A DNA stretch of 64,000 nt from Chitinophaga silvisoli (GCF_003412465.1 NZ_QTJV01000004.1:496001-560000); one strand, 5' to 3'. Shown: positions 8,214-17,512, numbered from the stretch's first letter. The notes: a model not told the origin generated them from the letters alone. Program-made: numbers and translations.

Positions 8214-9479
8214 CTAGATCTTCCTGCTAATGTTGTTGTTATCCTCGCCAACCTGTCTGTTACGGCTAAAAAAGGATCGAACCTGCTGCAAAACCCCTTG
8301 GCTGGGACTTTGACTATTTTCATTACCATTTGTTTGACTGCCAGTATGTTGCTGTGCTTGTGAGGGCTGATTGTCCACTACTTCCCGATTAGATTCTTCA
8401 TTTTTCACCTGGCGGTCAGGTGAGCTTGTCACCACAGGCCTTGAAAAATTTTTCTTTTCGGGTTGTATCTTCAAAAAAGGTACTGGACTAAGCACTTTCC
8501 CTTCCATGTTGGCAATCTTCAAGCCTTCCGGTGGATTGGCAGCAACTATTAGATTAGATGAACCGGAGGCATTTGGAAATTTTACAACAACCTCACTTCC
8601 TTTTCTAATATGGTACGCCAGCTTATCAACATAATTAGCGTCATCCATATCCTGAAAGTTGAATTTTACCAATTGTGATTCGACATTACGCAAGCCTCCA
8701 ACAAACTCAATTACCTGGCTCCCGTTTGGTTGCTGTTTCAACTTCAGCCATGTATCGAATTTTGAAGAAACTTGTCTCAATTCCGGGCGGTTCTTCAAGT
8801 TATCGCCCTCAACAATATTTCCTTCACTATCCACAAAGTTGTACTGTTTCAATGTTTTGTAAACAGCCCTACCTTCCAGGAGGTTGAACATTTCCATTGT
8901 GGTAAGTTTGTAGTAATCGCTAAATTCAAATGTTTTATTATGGTCGGCATCTATTCTGGCTTGCCGATCCAGCGAAGTCTTATCCATTTGAATATCCACA
9001 TCAGGATGATATTTTACTATCAGCCTATTAAATATCTCTGGCTTTTCCTTTTGAACGACTAATAAATCCTGCGTAATTTTACTCTGATAGTTTTCCAAAG
9101 CCAGATCATATTCAGTGCTATTCTCGGACGTTCTAAATTCAGCGGTCGGCGGATTTGCCAGGCGAGATTCCAAATCTGCGGTATTGAGGTCACCGATCTT
9201 CCCATGGGTAATTTCGATTTCTTTAGCGACTGTAGCCTGGGTTCTATTGAGGTAATACTTATTTTCTATTAAATAGAAAGTAGCCTCAATTCCTATTACT
9301 GTAGATACATCCTCAAACCCGACCAATCCGTAAGTCTTAATTTCAGGTTTTCCAGTAGCCATTTGTTCAGGCAATGTATCCAGGACTGTTTCCGGTAACT
9401 GGCGGATACGAACAGTATCCTCTAGCACCGCTAAGTTGTGACCTACATTAATTTCAAGTTCATTCTGCACATTATCCAT
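8214..9479 (-). CDS. Transfer-region protein of unknown function, disordered tail
   Basis: 421 residues. The N-terminal 330 residues look folded. A segment TYGLVGFEDVSTVIGIEATF...EITHGKIGDLNTADLESRLA resembles part of the 209-residue protein at 12085-12714 (AHGEIGGIDTAALEQKISEI), so the two may share a small domain. The last 90 residues are Gln/Asn/Ser-rich and probably disordered (SQAQQHTGSQTNGNENSQSP). I cannot assign a family; a link to the DUF3945 proteins of Bacteroides elements is possible but not shown. It lies at the 3' end of the tra operon. Confidence 0.7.
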   Translation of the reverse strand: MDNVQNELEINVGHNLAVLEDTVRIRQLPETVLDTLPEQMATGKPEIKTYGLVGFEDVSTVIGIEATFYLIENKYYLNRTQATVAKEIEITHGKIGDLNTADLESRLANPPTAEFRTSENSTEYDLALENYQSKITQDLLVVQKEKPEIFNRLIVKYHPDVDIQMDKTSLDRQARIDADHNKTFEFSDYYKLTTMEMFNLLEGRAVYKTLKQYNFVDSEGNIVEGDNLKNRPELRQVSSKFDTWLKLKQQPNGSQVIEFVGGLRNVESQLVKFNFQDMDDANYVDKLAYHIRKGSEVVVKFPNASGSSNLIVAANPPEGLKIANMEGKVLSPVPFLKIQPEKKNFSRPVVTSSPDRQVKNEESNREVVDNQPSQAQQHTGSQTNGNENSQSPSQGVLQQVRSFFSRNRQVGEDNNNISRKI

Positions 9480-9502
9480 AACTTAATTTTTAAATTGTAA
9501 CA

Positions 9503-10660
9503 CTATCGCAAAGTCCGCATCCTGCCGGTTAATGTTTTTATTTCGTTATTCCGTTGAAATGACTTTCGCTGCTGGAGAATAGTCGTCTCCGTTGTAGTCT
9601 CATTAGGAGATTGCGGAGAAACTTCCGGTGATTGTTCAACAACAAGGGAGGGTTGCGGAGCCGGGATAGCAGCGGATACAGCGGTTTGTACAACTACATT
9701 TTCCGATTGCGGAGAAATTTCCGGTGATTGTTCAACGACAATGGCGGGTTGCGGAGCCGGGATAGCAGCGGATACAGCGGTTTGTACAACTACATTTTCC
9801 GATTGCGGAGAAATTTCCGGTGATTGTTCAACGACAATGGCGGGTTGCGGAGCCGGGATAGCAGCGGATACAGCGGTTTGTACAACTACATTTTCCGATT
9901 GCGGAGAAATTTCCGGTGATTGTTCAACGACAATGGCGGGTTGCGGAGCCGGGATAGCAGCGGATACAGCGGTTTGTACAACTACATTTTCCGATTGCGG
10001 AGAAATTTCCGGTGATTGTTCAACGACAATGGCGGGTTGCGGAACCAGAATAGCAGCGGATACAGCGGTTTGTACAACTACCTTTTCCGATTGCGGAGAA
10101 ATTTCAGGAGATTGTTCAACGACAAGGGCGGTTTGTGGAGCCAGTATAGCAGCGGATATAGCGGTTTGTACAACTACATCTTCCGATTGCCGAGTAGGTA
10201 ATTGTTTGTCCGCCTTTAATTCGGGGGCTATATATACTGACGAAAGTCCATTTTTTTCAGACTGGTGGTTCACATTGCCTTCTTGATCTGATTTTGTGGC
10301 CACTGTTATCATTCCCGAATCTTTTAAAAAAGTCGGCTTTCCAGTAAAGATCCGATCAATTGCCCTAGCAATAGAATAATTCAGCTTTTGAAAAAAGCCT
10401 TTTATACCGGGAAAAAGGGCGGCATCCATCTGGCGGATTTGTCCTTTGACAAACTGCAAATCATAAAATTCATCTTCAGAAAGATTCAGCTTTCTGTGCT
10501 GCTTAATAATTCGCTTCCATACCTGTAAGCGAAGCAAGTTGAATTCCCTGTCCTGCAACAATTCCTGACCAAATTTCTGAATATAACCGGCTTGTTTCGT
10601 ATCCCACCGATCTAATGCCGTTTTCACCCTATTTAATTCCATATTACCTGTGAATTGCAC
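9503..10660 (-). CDS. Repeat-bearing transfer-region protein, paralogue of the next gene's N-terminus
   Basis: 385 residues. Residues 1-95 form a charged helical domain (LDRWDTKQAGYIQKFGQELL ... LNYSIARAIDRIF) that resembles the start of the 178-residue protein at 10663-11199 (LQRWNVKEQLYQKTLG ... LSVDIARAVW). It is followed by a linker and six 32-residue repeats built on SENVVVQTAVSAAIPAPQPA + IVVEQSPEISPQ, then a basic tail. The repeat is proline/valine-rich, probably an extended spacer. Three of the copies are nearly identical in DNA, so the number of repeats may vary between strains. The plus-strand Cys/Gly-rich frame over the repeats is a shadow. Confidence 0.75.
   Translation of the reverse strand: MQFTGNMELNRVKTALDRWDTKQAGYIQKFGQELLQDREFNLLRLQVWKRIIKQHRKLNLSEDEFYDLQFVKGQIRQMDAALFPGIKGFFQKLNYSIARAIDRIFTGKPTFLKDSGMITVATKSDQEGNVNHQSEKNGLSSVYIAPELKADKQLPTRQSEDVVVQTAISAAILAPQTALVVEQSPEISPQSEKVVVQTAVSAAILVPQPAIVVEQSPEISPQSENVVVQTAVSAAIPAPQPAIVVEQSPEISPQSENVVVQTAVSAAIPAPQPAIVVEQSPEISPQSENVVVQTAVSAAIPAPQPAIVVEQSPEISPQSENVVVQTAVSAAIPAPQPSLVVEQSPEVSPQSPNETTTETTILQQRKSFQRNNEIKTLTGRMRTLR
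9613..10188. repeat. Six tandem 96-bp repeats within a gene
   Basis: Six head-to-tail units of exactly 96 bp keep the reading frame of the minus-strand gene. The central copies are almost identical at DNA level and the outer ones are more diverged (AISAAILAPQTAL at one edge, PQPSLVVEQSPEV at the other), the usual picture of expansion from the middle by slippage or unequal crossing-over. Confidence 0.9.
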
Positions 10661-10662
10661 TT

Positions 10663-11199
10663 TTATGAAATACCCTTACCCATGCGCGGAACATTAAGCA
10701 TTGCCCTTTCATGGCTTTTGCGCTTAATCTTAAGCAGTCTTTGGCTCTGTGATTGGGAAGCATCTTTTGCCGTGGTCAAATCCTGCGTATTGTCATTTTT
10801 TGTCGTAGCGTCATAGATGGAATTATTCAAAGGAACTCTTTGGCGCTGCTCTCCAATCGTTCTTATAGTTACATCCCGTGTATTTTTAAAAAGCCAGGTA
10901 GCCATATTCCAAACAGCTCGCGCAATATCTACGGATAACCTTTGCCACAAGGGGTATAACTGCTTTCTGGTAGCTCTCAAATGAGCTTTTATTATTTTCA
11001 AGGAAGCCTTTACATCTTTGTCCTTAACGTTTTTAAACTGCTGGTAAAGATTACGAAAGTGCTTATACTTGATCTTCAAATATTCTCTTGATTTCGTAGT
11101 GCTTGCTCCCAGAGTTTTCTGATACAATTGCTCCTTCACATTCCACCTTTGCAATTCTTCTTCCAGTGGATTTACTTTAACCTCAGTATCTTTTTTCAT
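10663..11199 (-). CDS. Transfer-region helical protein of unknown function
   Basis: 178 residues, strongly basic and helical, with the repeated pattern of Trp/Tyr/Arg also seen at the N-terminus of its downstream neighbour. The two genes are 2 bases apart, probably translationally coupled, and look like an old tandem duplication. The C-terminal third is disordered (NDNTQDLTTAKDASQSQSQR) and ends in a basic patch. No membrane segment or signal is visible. It lies directly downstream of traN. No family was recognised. Confidence 0.65.
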   Translation of the reverse strand: MKKDTEVKVNPLEEELQRWNVKEQLYQKTLGASTTKSREYLKIKYKHFRNLYQQFKNVKDKDVKASLKIIKAHLRATRKQLYPLWQRLSVDIARAVWNMATWLFKNTRDVTIRTIGEQRQRVPLNNSIYDATTKNDNTQDLTTAKDASQSQSQRLLKIKRKSHERAMLNVPRMGKGIS

Positions 11200-11210
11200 A
11201 TGATTTCATT

Positions 11211-12041
11211 TTATGGAAACAAGGGTTTTGCTTTTAGAATGTCCTTTCCCTTGATCTTCAATTGCAGGTGCCTATCCCCATTTTTTTCAAAAAGATCGAT
11301 AGTCATAAACTTAGAATCGGCAATCGTAAACTGAGGAAATGTCAATATCCAGGTTTGACCCGATTTATTGGAAATAATATCACCGGGTGTTAAGAGTTGG
11401 TATAGCGGATAAATTTCCTGTTCTAAAACAGAAGTACGTTTTGCTTTGGATTTGTCTCGCTGATAGGTTTTGCTATAATCAATGATATATGGAATGTTTG
11501 ATTGATTGGCTAGTGTGACGTGGAAGTAAAGTATGCCATTGTCAATATACACGCCACGTAAGTTGATTTTCATTCCATTATTTCGTGCTTTGGCATGACA
11601 GGCCATTTTTTTGAATGACGATATGGTATCTGCATTCTTTCTAACGGTGTTTAACAGCGCAGAAGCCGTATCAGGTTTAGTCAAGCCAGCACCCTCAAAT
11701 TTACCCTGCGCTTTAATGCGATATTCCAAAGAGGGGGCATCATCGACAAAGAATACCCGTATGGAGTAAATGGCACCATCATCTGTAAAAACAGATAAGG
11801 TAGTCGGTTTAAAATTCTCCCGATTTGCTTTGATCTTAATTACATGCTTGTTTTTACTGACAATTTTCGCCAGTATATCCGAAGATCCCCTGTCAAAGTC
11901 TTGTATTGGTGCATCAAACACCACTAAAACCGTTTGATAAAAACTGATGTAAACATTGTTTATATCGGCAGGCCTCTGAGCATGCAGCCTGGAAAAGAAA
12001 AAAACAACGAAAAATAAATTAAACAACAGCAACTTTTTCAT
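11211..12041 (-). CDS. traN: Conjugative transposon protein TraN (DUF4138)
   Basis: 276 residues from the ATG at 12041 (MKKLLLFNLFFVVFFFSRLHAQ), giving a clear Sec signal peptide. The mature protein is beta-rich and has the layout of TraN/DUF4138 of CTnDOT-type elements: an N-terminal DINNVYISFYQTVLVVFDAP, a mid-region listing CHAKARNNGMKINLRGVYID, and a C-terminal KFMTIDLFEKNGDRHLQLKI. TraN is the VirB9-like component of the Bacteroidota type IV secretion channel, working with TraM in the periplasm and outer membrane. Its position downstream of traM supports the call. Confidence 0.85.
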   Translation of the reverse strand: MKKLLLFNLFFVVFFFSRLHAQRPADINNVYISFYQTVLVVFDAPIQDFDRGSSDILAKIVSKNKHVIKIKANRENFKPTTLSVFTDDGAIYSIRVFFVDDAPSLEYRIKAQGKFEGAGLTKPDTASALLNTVRKNADTISSFKKMACHAKARNNGMKINLRGVYIDNGILYFHVTLANQSNIPYIIDYSKTYQRDKSKAKRTSVLEQEIYPLYQLLTPGDIISNKSGQTWILTFPQFTIADSKFMTIDLFEKNGDRHLQLKIKGKDILKAKPLFP

Positions 12042-12084
12042 TTTCACGTTATTATAAGTCAACAATAAATTTTAAGTTGTCGGA

Positions 12085-12714
12085 TTAGGACTTTTGCTTT
12101 TTACTCCTTCCTGCTTTTTTAGCAGGCAGTTCTGCGAGATGCCAGCCCTTTATTTTTAATTCATGCCGCATAAAAGAATGCGCTTCTTTGAGGGAAGGGA
12201 AATGATTCTGGAAAGATTGGCTAGGATAGTAGTTCTTGCTAAGAGATTTAAGTCGAAAATCACCAGCAATTGAAACAGCAAACGGGGTTCCGGTAAAATA
12301 CTTTACCTGTAGTTTTTTGCTCAGTGAATATCCTTCCTGTCCTGCCTGTTCCAGTTCGTATAACTGCACGGCCAACGCCAGTCTAGCAGCGCAAGCTGAA
12401 TCGGTATCCTGAACAGGCGCACTCCAATCAATCTCTGAGATTTTCTGCTCCAGCGCCGCCGTATCTATGCCTCCAATCTCACCATGAGCAAGAACAATAG
12501 GTAGTTTTATTAAAACCTCATAATGGGTTAAATCTATTGTTTTCAAGTCCGGCAGCAAGTGAAATGTCAGGTAAACGATCATATCATCTTTACCCTGTTT
12601 CGCGTGGAAACTTATTGCAAACTGTGTTCGGCCTTCCTGAACTGCTTTATCCAGGGGTGATCTTGCCGCCTGTAACCCCAACTTATCCAACTGTTCTAAT
12701 GTTATTTTTGCCAT
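12085..12714 (-). CDS. Transfer-operon protein of unknown function
   Basis: 209 residues, soluble, inserted between traM and traN. It contains HGEIGGIDTAALEQKISEID, similar to a stretch of the protein at 8214-9479, and ends in a very basic tail (ELPAKKAGRSKKQKS). The C-terminal region has alternating aromatic residues (SKNYYPSQSFQNHFPSLKEAH). No family was recognised. Tight spacing (12 bases after traM) suggests co-expression with the channel genes. It is probably a cargo or accessory protein, not a core channel component. Confidence 0.65.
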   Translation of the reverse strand: MAKITLEQLDKLGLQAARSPLDKAVQEGRTQFAISFHAKQGKDDMIVYLTFHLLPDLKTIDLTHYEVLIKLPIVLAHGEIGGIDTAALEQKISEIDWSAPVQDTDSACAARLALAVQLYELEQAGQEGYSLSKKLQVKYFTGTPFAVSIAGDFRLKSLSKNYYPSQSFQNHFPSLKEAHSFMRHELKIKGWHLAELPAKKAGRSKKQKS

Positions 12715-12725
12715 TGACTACTATT

Positions 12726-14003
12726 TTACTCCTGATTACCGTCGAGTAACAGGATGGGATGGCCACTTTTTACAGTTACATTAATTAGTTTCGTCTTTTT
12801 TGACAATAAACTTTTGGCAGCGCTTATACCGGCAGAAGCCGCTTGCGCACCAATATTAGGATCAAGAGAAGCCATTTGTAATGTCTGTATTGCGTTGGCT
12901 GCCTCGTCTTTCGCCACATCTCTGCTGATCGCACCAGGCACACGGATACCTGCGATACCATCGCCGTCATAAATTATTAATGATACCGGATAGATGTTTC
13001 CCTTATACTGTATTTCCTTGATTTCCCCGGCTAGCCGTTCATTTCTAAGATCACATACAGCAAAGGCATGTGTACCTTTCGGAATGAGCTGTCCTTTGAT
13101 AAAAATATCCTGTGTTAACCGGATCTTTAATGTTGATTCTGTAACAAGTGTCTGTTTCTCGTCTATTACGGCGGACACCGCATTTGTCTGGGCTTGCTGT
13201 TCTTCCATTCCATTGAGGTCAAAAAACTGATTTCGCTTACTTGGCTGAAAATAGGGGTTAATAACTGAATCTTTCCATTTATTATACATGGAATCCGCGC
13301 CGTTTATTTTTACTGGGAGCAAATCATCCCCTTGGTAAGAAGGAGAAATAGTAACTGGATAAACTTTCCCTTTATTTTTCAAAGACTCTTCCTTTAATTT
13401 ATTCTTGATCCTGGAAGGATTTTGAATATCCAGTACTTTATCCAGCATATTGTCTAATTGAGCCATCTCTGGATCAGGCGTATTTGTTCCGGCCTGCATT
13501 GCCTGCATCATCTGTTCAAGACGTTTTATCTGCTCGTCGGATTGTGTAGAGATCGTGTCTCGCGGTGCAAAGTTTTTGTTGTCGGGTATTGCCTTGTCAG
13601 GAGTTGATAACTGTTTTTGTAAAAAAGCAAGCTGCTCCTTTATCTTATCTTCGCCCTCTGTAGGGTTATCAGCGTTACCTTTCTTAAAATTCATCGAAGG
13701 AACCGTTGGTTGATATAAGTTACCGCTGTCTGTTAGTGGAGTTATTGCATACGGGTCGCGCTGAGCCAGGCTACGAAAGGAAAGAGAATCATTCTCCGCT
13801 TTACGGTATAACGACAGCTTATCCATTCCTTCTTTTTCTTCTACTATTGGAGAAGGAAGTATCTTGTTGAAACCGGGATTTACCATTACAGGGTTTTCAC
13901 CACTTTCAGCACCACCCATAGCGTAAAAAATCAAGCATAGAAGTGGAATTACTACCACTGGCATGAATAACAATATCCTCACTTTCAATTTCTCTTTTTC
14001 CAT
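12726..14003 (-). CDS. traM: Conjugative transposon protein TraM
   Basis: 425 residues. A basic start is followed by one membrane helix (residues about 8-28, VRILLFMPVVVIPLLCLIFY), then a long Pro/Gln-rich periplasmic linker with QIKRLEQMMQAMQ coiled coil, and a C-terminal beta domain (VTESTLKIRLTQDIFIKGQLIPKGTHAFAV ... IYPVSLIIYDGDGIAGIRVP). This is the architecture of TraM, the VirB10-like protein linking inner and outer membranes in Bacteroidota conjugation systems. The YDGDGIAGI motif is characteristic. It lies in the expected order traJ-traK-(traL)-traM-traN. Confidence 0.9.
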   Translation of the reverse strand: MEKEKLKVRILLFMPVVVIPLLCLIFYAMGGAESGENPVMVNPGFNKILPSPIVEEKEGMDKLSLYRKAENDSLSFRSLAQRDPYAITPLTDSGNLYQPTVPSMNFKKGNADNPTEGEDKIKEQLAFLQKQLSTPDKAIPDNKNFAPRDTISTQSDEQIKRLEQMMQAMQAGTNTPDPEMAQLDNMLDKVLDIQNPSRIKNKLKEESLKNKGKVYPVTISPSYQGDDLLPVKINGADSMYNKWKDSVINPYFQPSKRNQFFDLNGMEEQQAQTNAVSAVIDEKQTLVTESTLKIRLTQDIFIKGQLIPKGTHAFAVCDLRNERLAGEIKEIQYKGNIYPVSLIIYDGDGIAGIRVPGAISRDVAKDEAANAIQTLQMASLDPNIGAQAASAGISAAKSLLSKKTKLINVTVKSGHPILLLDGNQE

Positions 14004-14011
14004 AATTGTTA

Positions 14012-14470
14012 TTATTTCTTTGGATACAATGAATTACTAACTTGCAGCATACTATCTATTAGACCAGGATGCTGATTTTCGAAAGCCTCAATTTCTCTTC
14101 GCCCTTCTTCCGTTTTTCTTAAACTGTCCAATAAGACAGAAAAATTATAGGCTCGTAAAGAATCAATGGTACTGTAGTATGCATTTCCTCTAGTTTCGGA
14201 AGGGAAAACAGGGGGCGGCGAAAACAGTACAGGCGGCATATCATATGCAGGAAGAATATTAATTCCTGGAATGGCACAAATAACACCTGCAGCACCGAAA
14301 AATACTACAAACAAACCCCAAAACGCTTTATTCTGCTTTACTGTTAATTTCCCTAACTGCCCGTTTAGAAAAGTGGCTATTCTTCGTAGCCCCTGATCTG
14401 TCCAAGCTGCCAGAATACGCCACACAATTGTTGCTGCTCCATTACTATTGATCCTGCCCTTCCACCACAT
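14012..14470 (-). CDS. Inner-membrane protein in the traL position
   Basis: 152 residues with one membrane helix around residues 48-70 (FWGLFVVFFGAAGVICAIPG). A basic cytoplasmic start and a periplasmic tail of about 80 residues follow. CTnDOT-type operons have a small membrane protein TraL between traK and traM, and this gene occupies that place. The sequence itself is too plain to prove homology. It begins 3 bases past the traK stop and ends 9 bases before traM, so the three are surely translated together. Confidence 0.7.
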   Translation of the reverse strand: MWWKGRINSNGAATIVWRILAAWTDQGLRRIATFLNGQLGKLTVKQNKAFWGLFVVFFGAAGVICAIPGINILPAYDMPPVLFSPPPVFPSETRGNAYYSTIDSLRAYNFSVLLDSLRKTEEGRREIEAFENQHPGLIDSMLQVSNSLYPKK

Positions 14471-14473
14471 ATG

Positions 14474-15094
14474 CTATTTTTGTTTAACAGTCAAATCTGT
14501 ATTATCGACGATATTCCACCGTTCAATAAGAAATCCATGCGGATTATTTTCAGTACGCGTATTCAGATCCCGAATCAAACCATTGGTAACCAGATTGCGG
14601 ATAACTGTAGACGTTGGTCTTACAATTTTCAATTTTCCATAAAACCGAAATGGATAAGGGTGCTGATTTACGTCCACATGAACACTATCACAGGTCACCT
14701 CCTGGCTGATATTGCCAGACACTACCTGATCGTAATAACCGGCTTCTTTCAAATCGTCGTACTGGTCCTTCGCTGATTTATCCGCGAGATACATGGACTT
14801 GCTTAAACTAGCCTGAATCGCCTTTTCGTCTGGGGTGAGTGAAAAAAATAGGTTATGGAACACCTTGATATGGTCAACTGCTTCAATGGCAACATTGTCT
14901 TTTCTGCTTGCCGCTACTGCTTGGATCGCTTTTCCATTTACGATTACAAATACTCTTTGCTGTGCCTCACCAGCATACAAATAGCTTTTATATACGGTAT
15001 AACAATTAATGATGACAGTTGCCACAATCACTACCGCTGTAAACAGCTTAATGTGTTTGAAGGCTGATTCTATATTTTTAAATTGCTGGAACAT
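14474..15094 (-). CDS. traK: Conjugative transposon protein TraK
   Basis: 206 residues, starting FKNIESAFKHIKLFTAVVIV, with a single N-terminal membrane helix (about 18-40) and a periplasmic domain. Conserved TraK features visible are GEAQQRVFVIVNGKA, the VDHIKVFHNLFFSLTPDE segment, a YYDQVVSGNISQEVTCDSV block and HPYPFRFYGKLKIVRPT. The protein is the VirB8-like assembly factor of the transfer channel. It sits in the canonical position between traJ and traM. Confidence 0.92.
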   Translation of the reverse strand: MFQQFKNIESAFKHIKLFTAVVIVATVIINCYTVYKSYLYAGEAQQRVFVIVNGKAIQAVAASRKDNVAIEAVDHIKVFHNLFFSLTPDEKAIQASLSKSMYLADKSAKDQYDDLKEAGYYDQVVSGNISQEVTCDSVHVDVNQHPYPFRFYGKLKIVRPTSTVIRNLVTNGLIRDLNTRTENNPHGFLIERWNIVDNTDLTVKQK

Positions 15095-15136
15095 TCAACA
15101 CTATTTTCACGATCTACATTATCAAATCTCACATTC

Positions 15137-16210
15137 CTATGATCGGATTCCAAATGGATTAGTAGCAACATCAACTGCTTTACCAGTGACGTTATGTGCA
15201 TGGCCGGTCACCTTATGCTGCAATGCTGATCCACCGCCCGCATGAACAATCCAATCGGCAATGCTAGGGACGGTAGTATAACATATGATACCAATCACCA
15301 TAAAAACCAAGTAACCGGCATCATACAATCCGAAACTGGTCACACCATTATTAGCAAGCGCATCCAAATCGAGTTGAATCAAATGTTGCTGAATGGTTCC
15401 CAGCACTGAGCCAAGTATATTACAAATCGGTAGCCATAAGTAAATATTGATGTATCTGGCAAGATAGACCGACAGGGTATGATGAAGGCCATCAAATACG
15501 CTCAACCCTAACACTAATGGTCCAAGAATACCCAATAAGATAAGATTGAAAATTCTCAGCGTGTTAATGCAAAGAGCGGCGGCCGCATAAAGTATTTGCA
15601 GAATAGTGGATAGTGCCATCTTAAGTTCATTTTGCATATTATACTTCATTTTATCCCATATAAACTGCATTTCCTTCCAGATCTTAGAGAACATTCCTCC
15701 ACCGCCGTCACTTGGATGCGCATATTTCACCCATAGCGAATAATCACCTAGCTGGGATTCTCCTACCAACGCCTGCCATTCTTCTGTATTTTTGACTGCC
15801 GCCTCCTTTTTTGCAAACAGTTCTTTTACTGCTGCATCGGAATTGGTTACCATCGTTTTTGTACCGTTTGCTATGGGAGATAAAATACCATTAAACACCG
15901 CCAGGACGGCGCTAAAGTTTATTATGACAAGCGTTATAGCGAAGGGTCTTAACAACGGATATACGTCAATAGGTTCCGCTGCCGCCATGCTACGCCAAAC
16001 CCTGTGACCGATGTAAAAAACCGAAGCAAAACAGGCGATGCCTTTTCCCACCCCAATCAGACTGCTACATTTAGGAAGCATATCTTTATACAACTTATCT
16101 AAAACAACCTGCAATCCATTAATATGATCTGCAACAGCTTGCGCTGATGCCACAGAGGGTATAAGTAACCCTATAGCCAAAGCCATGAAAACCAGACAAC
16201 TCCATTTCAT
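15137..16210 (-). CDS. traJ: Conjugative transposon protein TraJ
   Basis: 357 residues with a cleavable signal (ending VASAQ) and at least six membrane segments. Typical TraJ text includes the FASVFYIGHRVWRSMAAAEPIDVYPLLRPF region and NYLPICN-like IYLWLPICNILGSVLG. TraJ is the polytopic VirB6-like inner-membrane protein through which DNA is thought to pass. It lies upstream of traK and downstream of the TraI-like genes, as in CTnDOT. The start has the same MKW opening as the next gene upstream, which suggests shared signal-peptide ancestry. Confidence 0.92.
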   Translation of the reverse strand: MKWSCLVFMALAIGLLIPSVASAQAVADHINGLQVVLDKLYKDMLPKCSSLIGVGKGIACFASVFYIGHRVWRSMAAAEPIDVYPLLRPFAITLVIINFSAVLAVFNGILSPIANGTKTMVTNSDAAVKELFAKKEAAVKNTEEWQALVGESQLGDYSLWVKYAHPSDGGGGMFSKIWKEMQFIWDKMKYNMQNELKMALSTILQILYAAAALCINTLRIFNLILLGILGPLVLGLSVFDGLHHTLSVYLARYINIYLWLPICNILGSVLGTIQQHLIQLDLDALANNGVTSFGLYDAGYLVFMVIGIICYTTVPSIADWIVHAGGGSALQHKVTGHAHNVTGKAVDVATNPFGIRS

Positions 16211-16237
16211 ATTTACACTATTTTAAACAGCTCAAAA

Positions 16238-16864
16238 TCACTTCAGGTTTAGCAGATTTTGCAGGCCATCGTTTTCACCACTTTCACGAATAAGGTTGAC
16301 CATATAAGTCCTCGTGTCAATATTGAACAACCGAAGGAAAGTAAGTTTCCCGTGCACATCGGTATAAATCCTGTCAATCGCTTTCAGACGTTCATCGTCC
16401 GACATTCGTAATGAACCAGATGTGATTACCATTGTCAATTCGGACAAATTTCTAAGGGAAGCATCATACAGATTGTTAAAAACACGACTAATATATTCCC
16501 GGTAGGAACTTTGAAATACTGTGGCTGAGCCAAAGTTTATCCAGGCTTCCTTTCCTTCTTTCAGAATGGCTAATTGACAAGAGATAATATCTCCGACCCG
16601 CTTATATTTTTTCACTTCCGGACTAACGATATAAAGTCCATCCAAAAAAACCTCGTGCAATTTGTAATTACCGCTGGCAACATCTTTGACCTTATTATAC
16701 CCTTCAGAAAGTATTTCGTACCCCTTATACATATCCTGCAAAATGCTTTTCAACTGCGAAAGTTTCTCGACATTCAGCGCTAATTGAGCTAACTCTGTTG
16801 CTTGTGCATTCGCCTGACGGGGTATTATAAAAAGTAATACCAATAGTCCAAAAAGCCATTTCAT
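16238..16864 (-). CDS. traI: TraI-family secreted conjugation protein (copy 1)
   Basis: 208 residues with a signal peptide (MKWLFGLLVLLFIIPRQANAQ). The mature part is helical: KLSQLKSILQDMYKGYEILSEGYNKVKDVASGNYKLHEVFLDGL and LSELTMVITSGSLRMSDDERLKAIDRIYTD are hallmarks of the TraI proteins of Bacteroidota elements, some of which databases label TerB-like. It is probably periplasmic and possibly VirB5-like, though that equivalence is not proven. It is one of three related genes in a row (16238, 16868, 17677). Confidence 0.82.
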   Translation of the reverse strand: MKWLFGLLVLLFIIPRQANAQATELAQLALNVEKLSQLKSILQDMYKGYEILSEGYNKVKDVASGNYKLHEVFLDGLYIVSPEVKKYKRVGDIISCQLAILKEGKEAWINFGSATVFQSSYREYISRVFNNLYDASLRNLSELTMVITSGSLRMSDDERLKAIDRIYTDVHGKLTFLRLFNIDTRTYMVNLIRESGENDGLQNLLNLK

Positions 16865-16867
16865 AAA

Positions 16868-17512
16868 TCACATTTTAACATCTAACAACACCTGCAAAGC
16901 GTTGTCTTCCGACAATTGCTTTTCAATACTTTTATCTATAGAAATTACAAGCTGGTAATATCTTCCTGCATCAGCAGCCTGTGCACGATTGGCTTTTAAA
17001 ACTTTATTAATCCTCTCTATGCGTTCATCATCCGTCATCTGGAAACGACCATTTGTTGTTACCGCCATGAGGTCATCCAGCGTAACGGCTATTTGACCAA
17101 GTAATGTATCTAAACACCTTATGTAAAATTCCCGTTGCGCTGGCAGAAAACGGTCATTACCTTTCATCCTCTGTTTAGCCTCTGTACATAGTTTAATAGC
17201 AAAGTCAATATTGTTAGCCGCTTCTATTAGGGAAGCGTTCTGCCGAACAGCAGGGCTTACCTGTTTTAGAGAATTGAAATAATCGCGGTGTAAACCGAAT
17301 TCGCCGTTCTCAATATCATGAATAGCGTTTAATCCACCTTTTGCAATATCATACCCTTTCTTTAAATACTCTCCATAAGTGTGAAAGGCAGCAATTTGTG
17401 CTAGTAAGTACTTCTTTTGGGTTTTCTTTTGGTTAAACCATTCATCCCAAGTCTGGGAATGCGCAAAAGGAGCCAATATTAAAAAGTATAATAATAAAAT
17501 TACGGTTTTCAT
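16868..17512 (-). CDS. TraI-family secreted conjugation protein (copy 2)
   Basis: 214 residues from the ATG at 17512 (MKTVILLLYFLILAPFAHSQ), a good signal peptide; the longer in-frame start lacks one. It shares the layout of its downstream neighbour: YLKKGYDIAKGGLNAIHDIENGEFGLHRDYFNSL and LDDLMAVTTNGRFQMTDDERIERINKVL align with copy 1. The two genes are 3 bases apart. It is thus a tandem paralogue of TraI, perhaps forming a mixed periplasmic complex. Confidence 0.78.
   Translation of the reverse strand: MKTVILLLYFLILAPFAHSQTWDEWFNQKKTQKKYLLAQIAAFHTYGEYLKKGYDIAKGGLNAIHDIENGEFGLHRDYFNSLKQVSPAVRQNASLIEAANNIDFAIKLCTEAKQRMKGNDRFLPAQREFYIRCLDTLLGQIAVTLDDLMAVTTNGRFQMTDDERIERINKVLKANRAQAADAGRYYQLVISIDKSIEKQLSEDNALQVLLDVKM

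Noticed and set aside
9741..10286. Plus-strand 181-codon frame, Cys/Gly-rich with perfect repeats (MAGCGAGIAADTAVC)
   Set aside because: It is the reverse complement of the 96-bp repeat in the minus-strand transfer gene; any frame over such a repeat is repetitive, and there is no promoter or folded-domain evidence.
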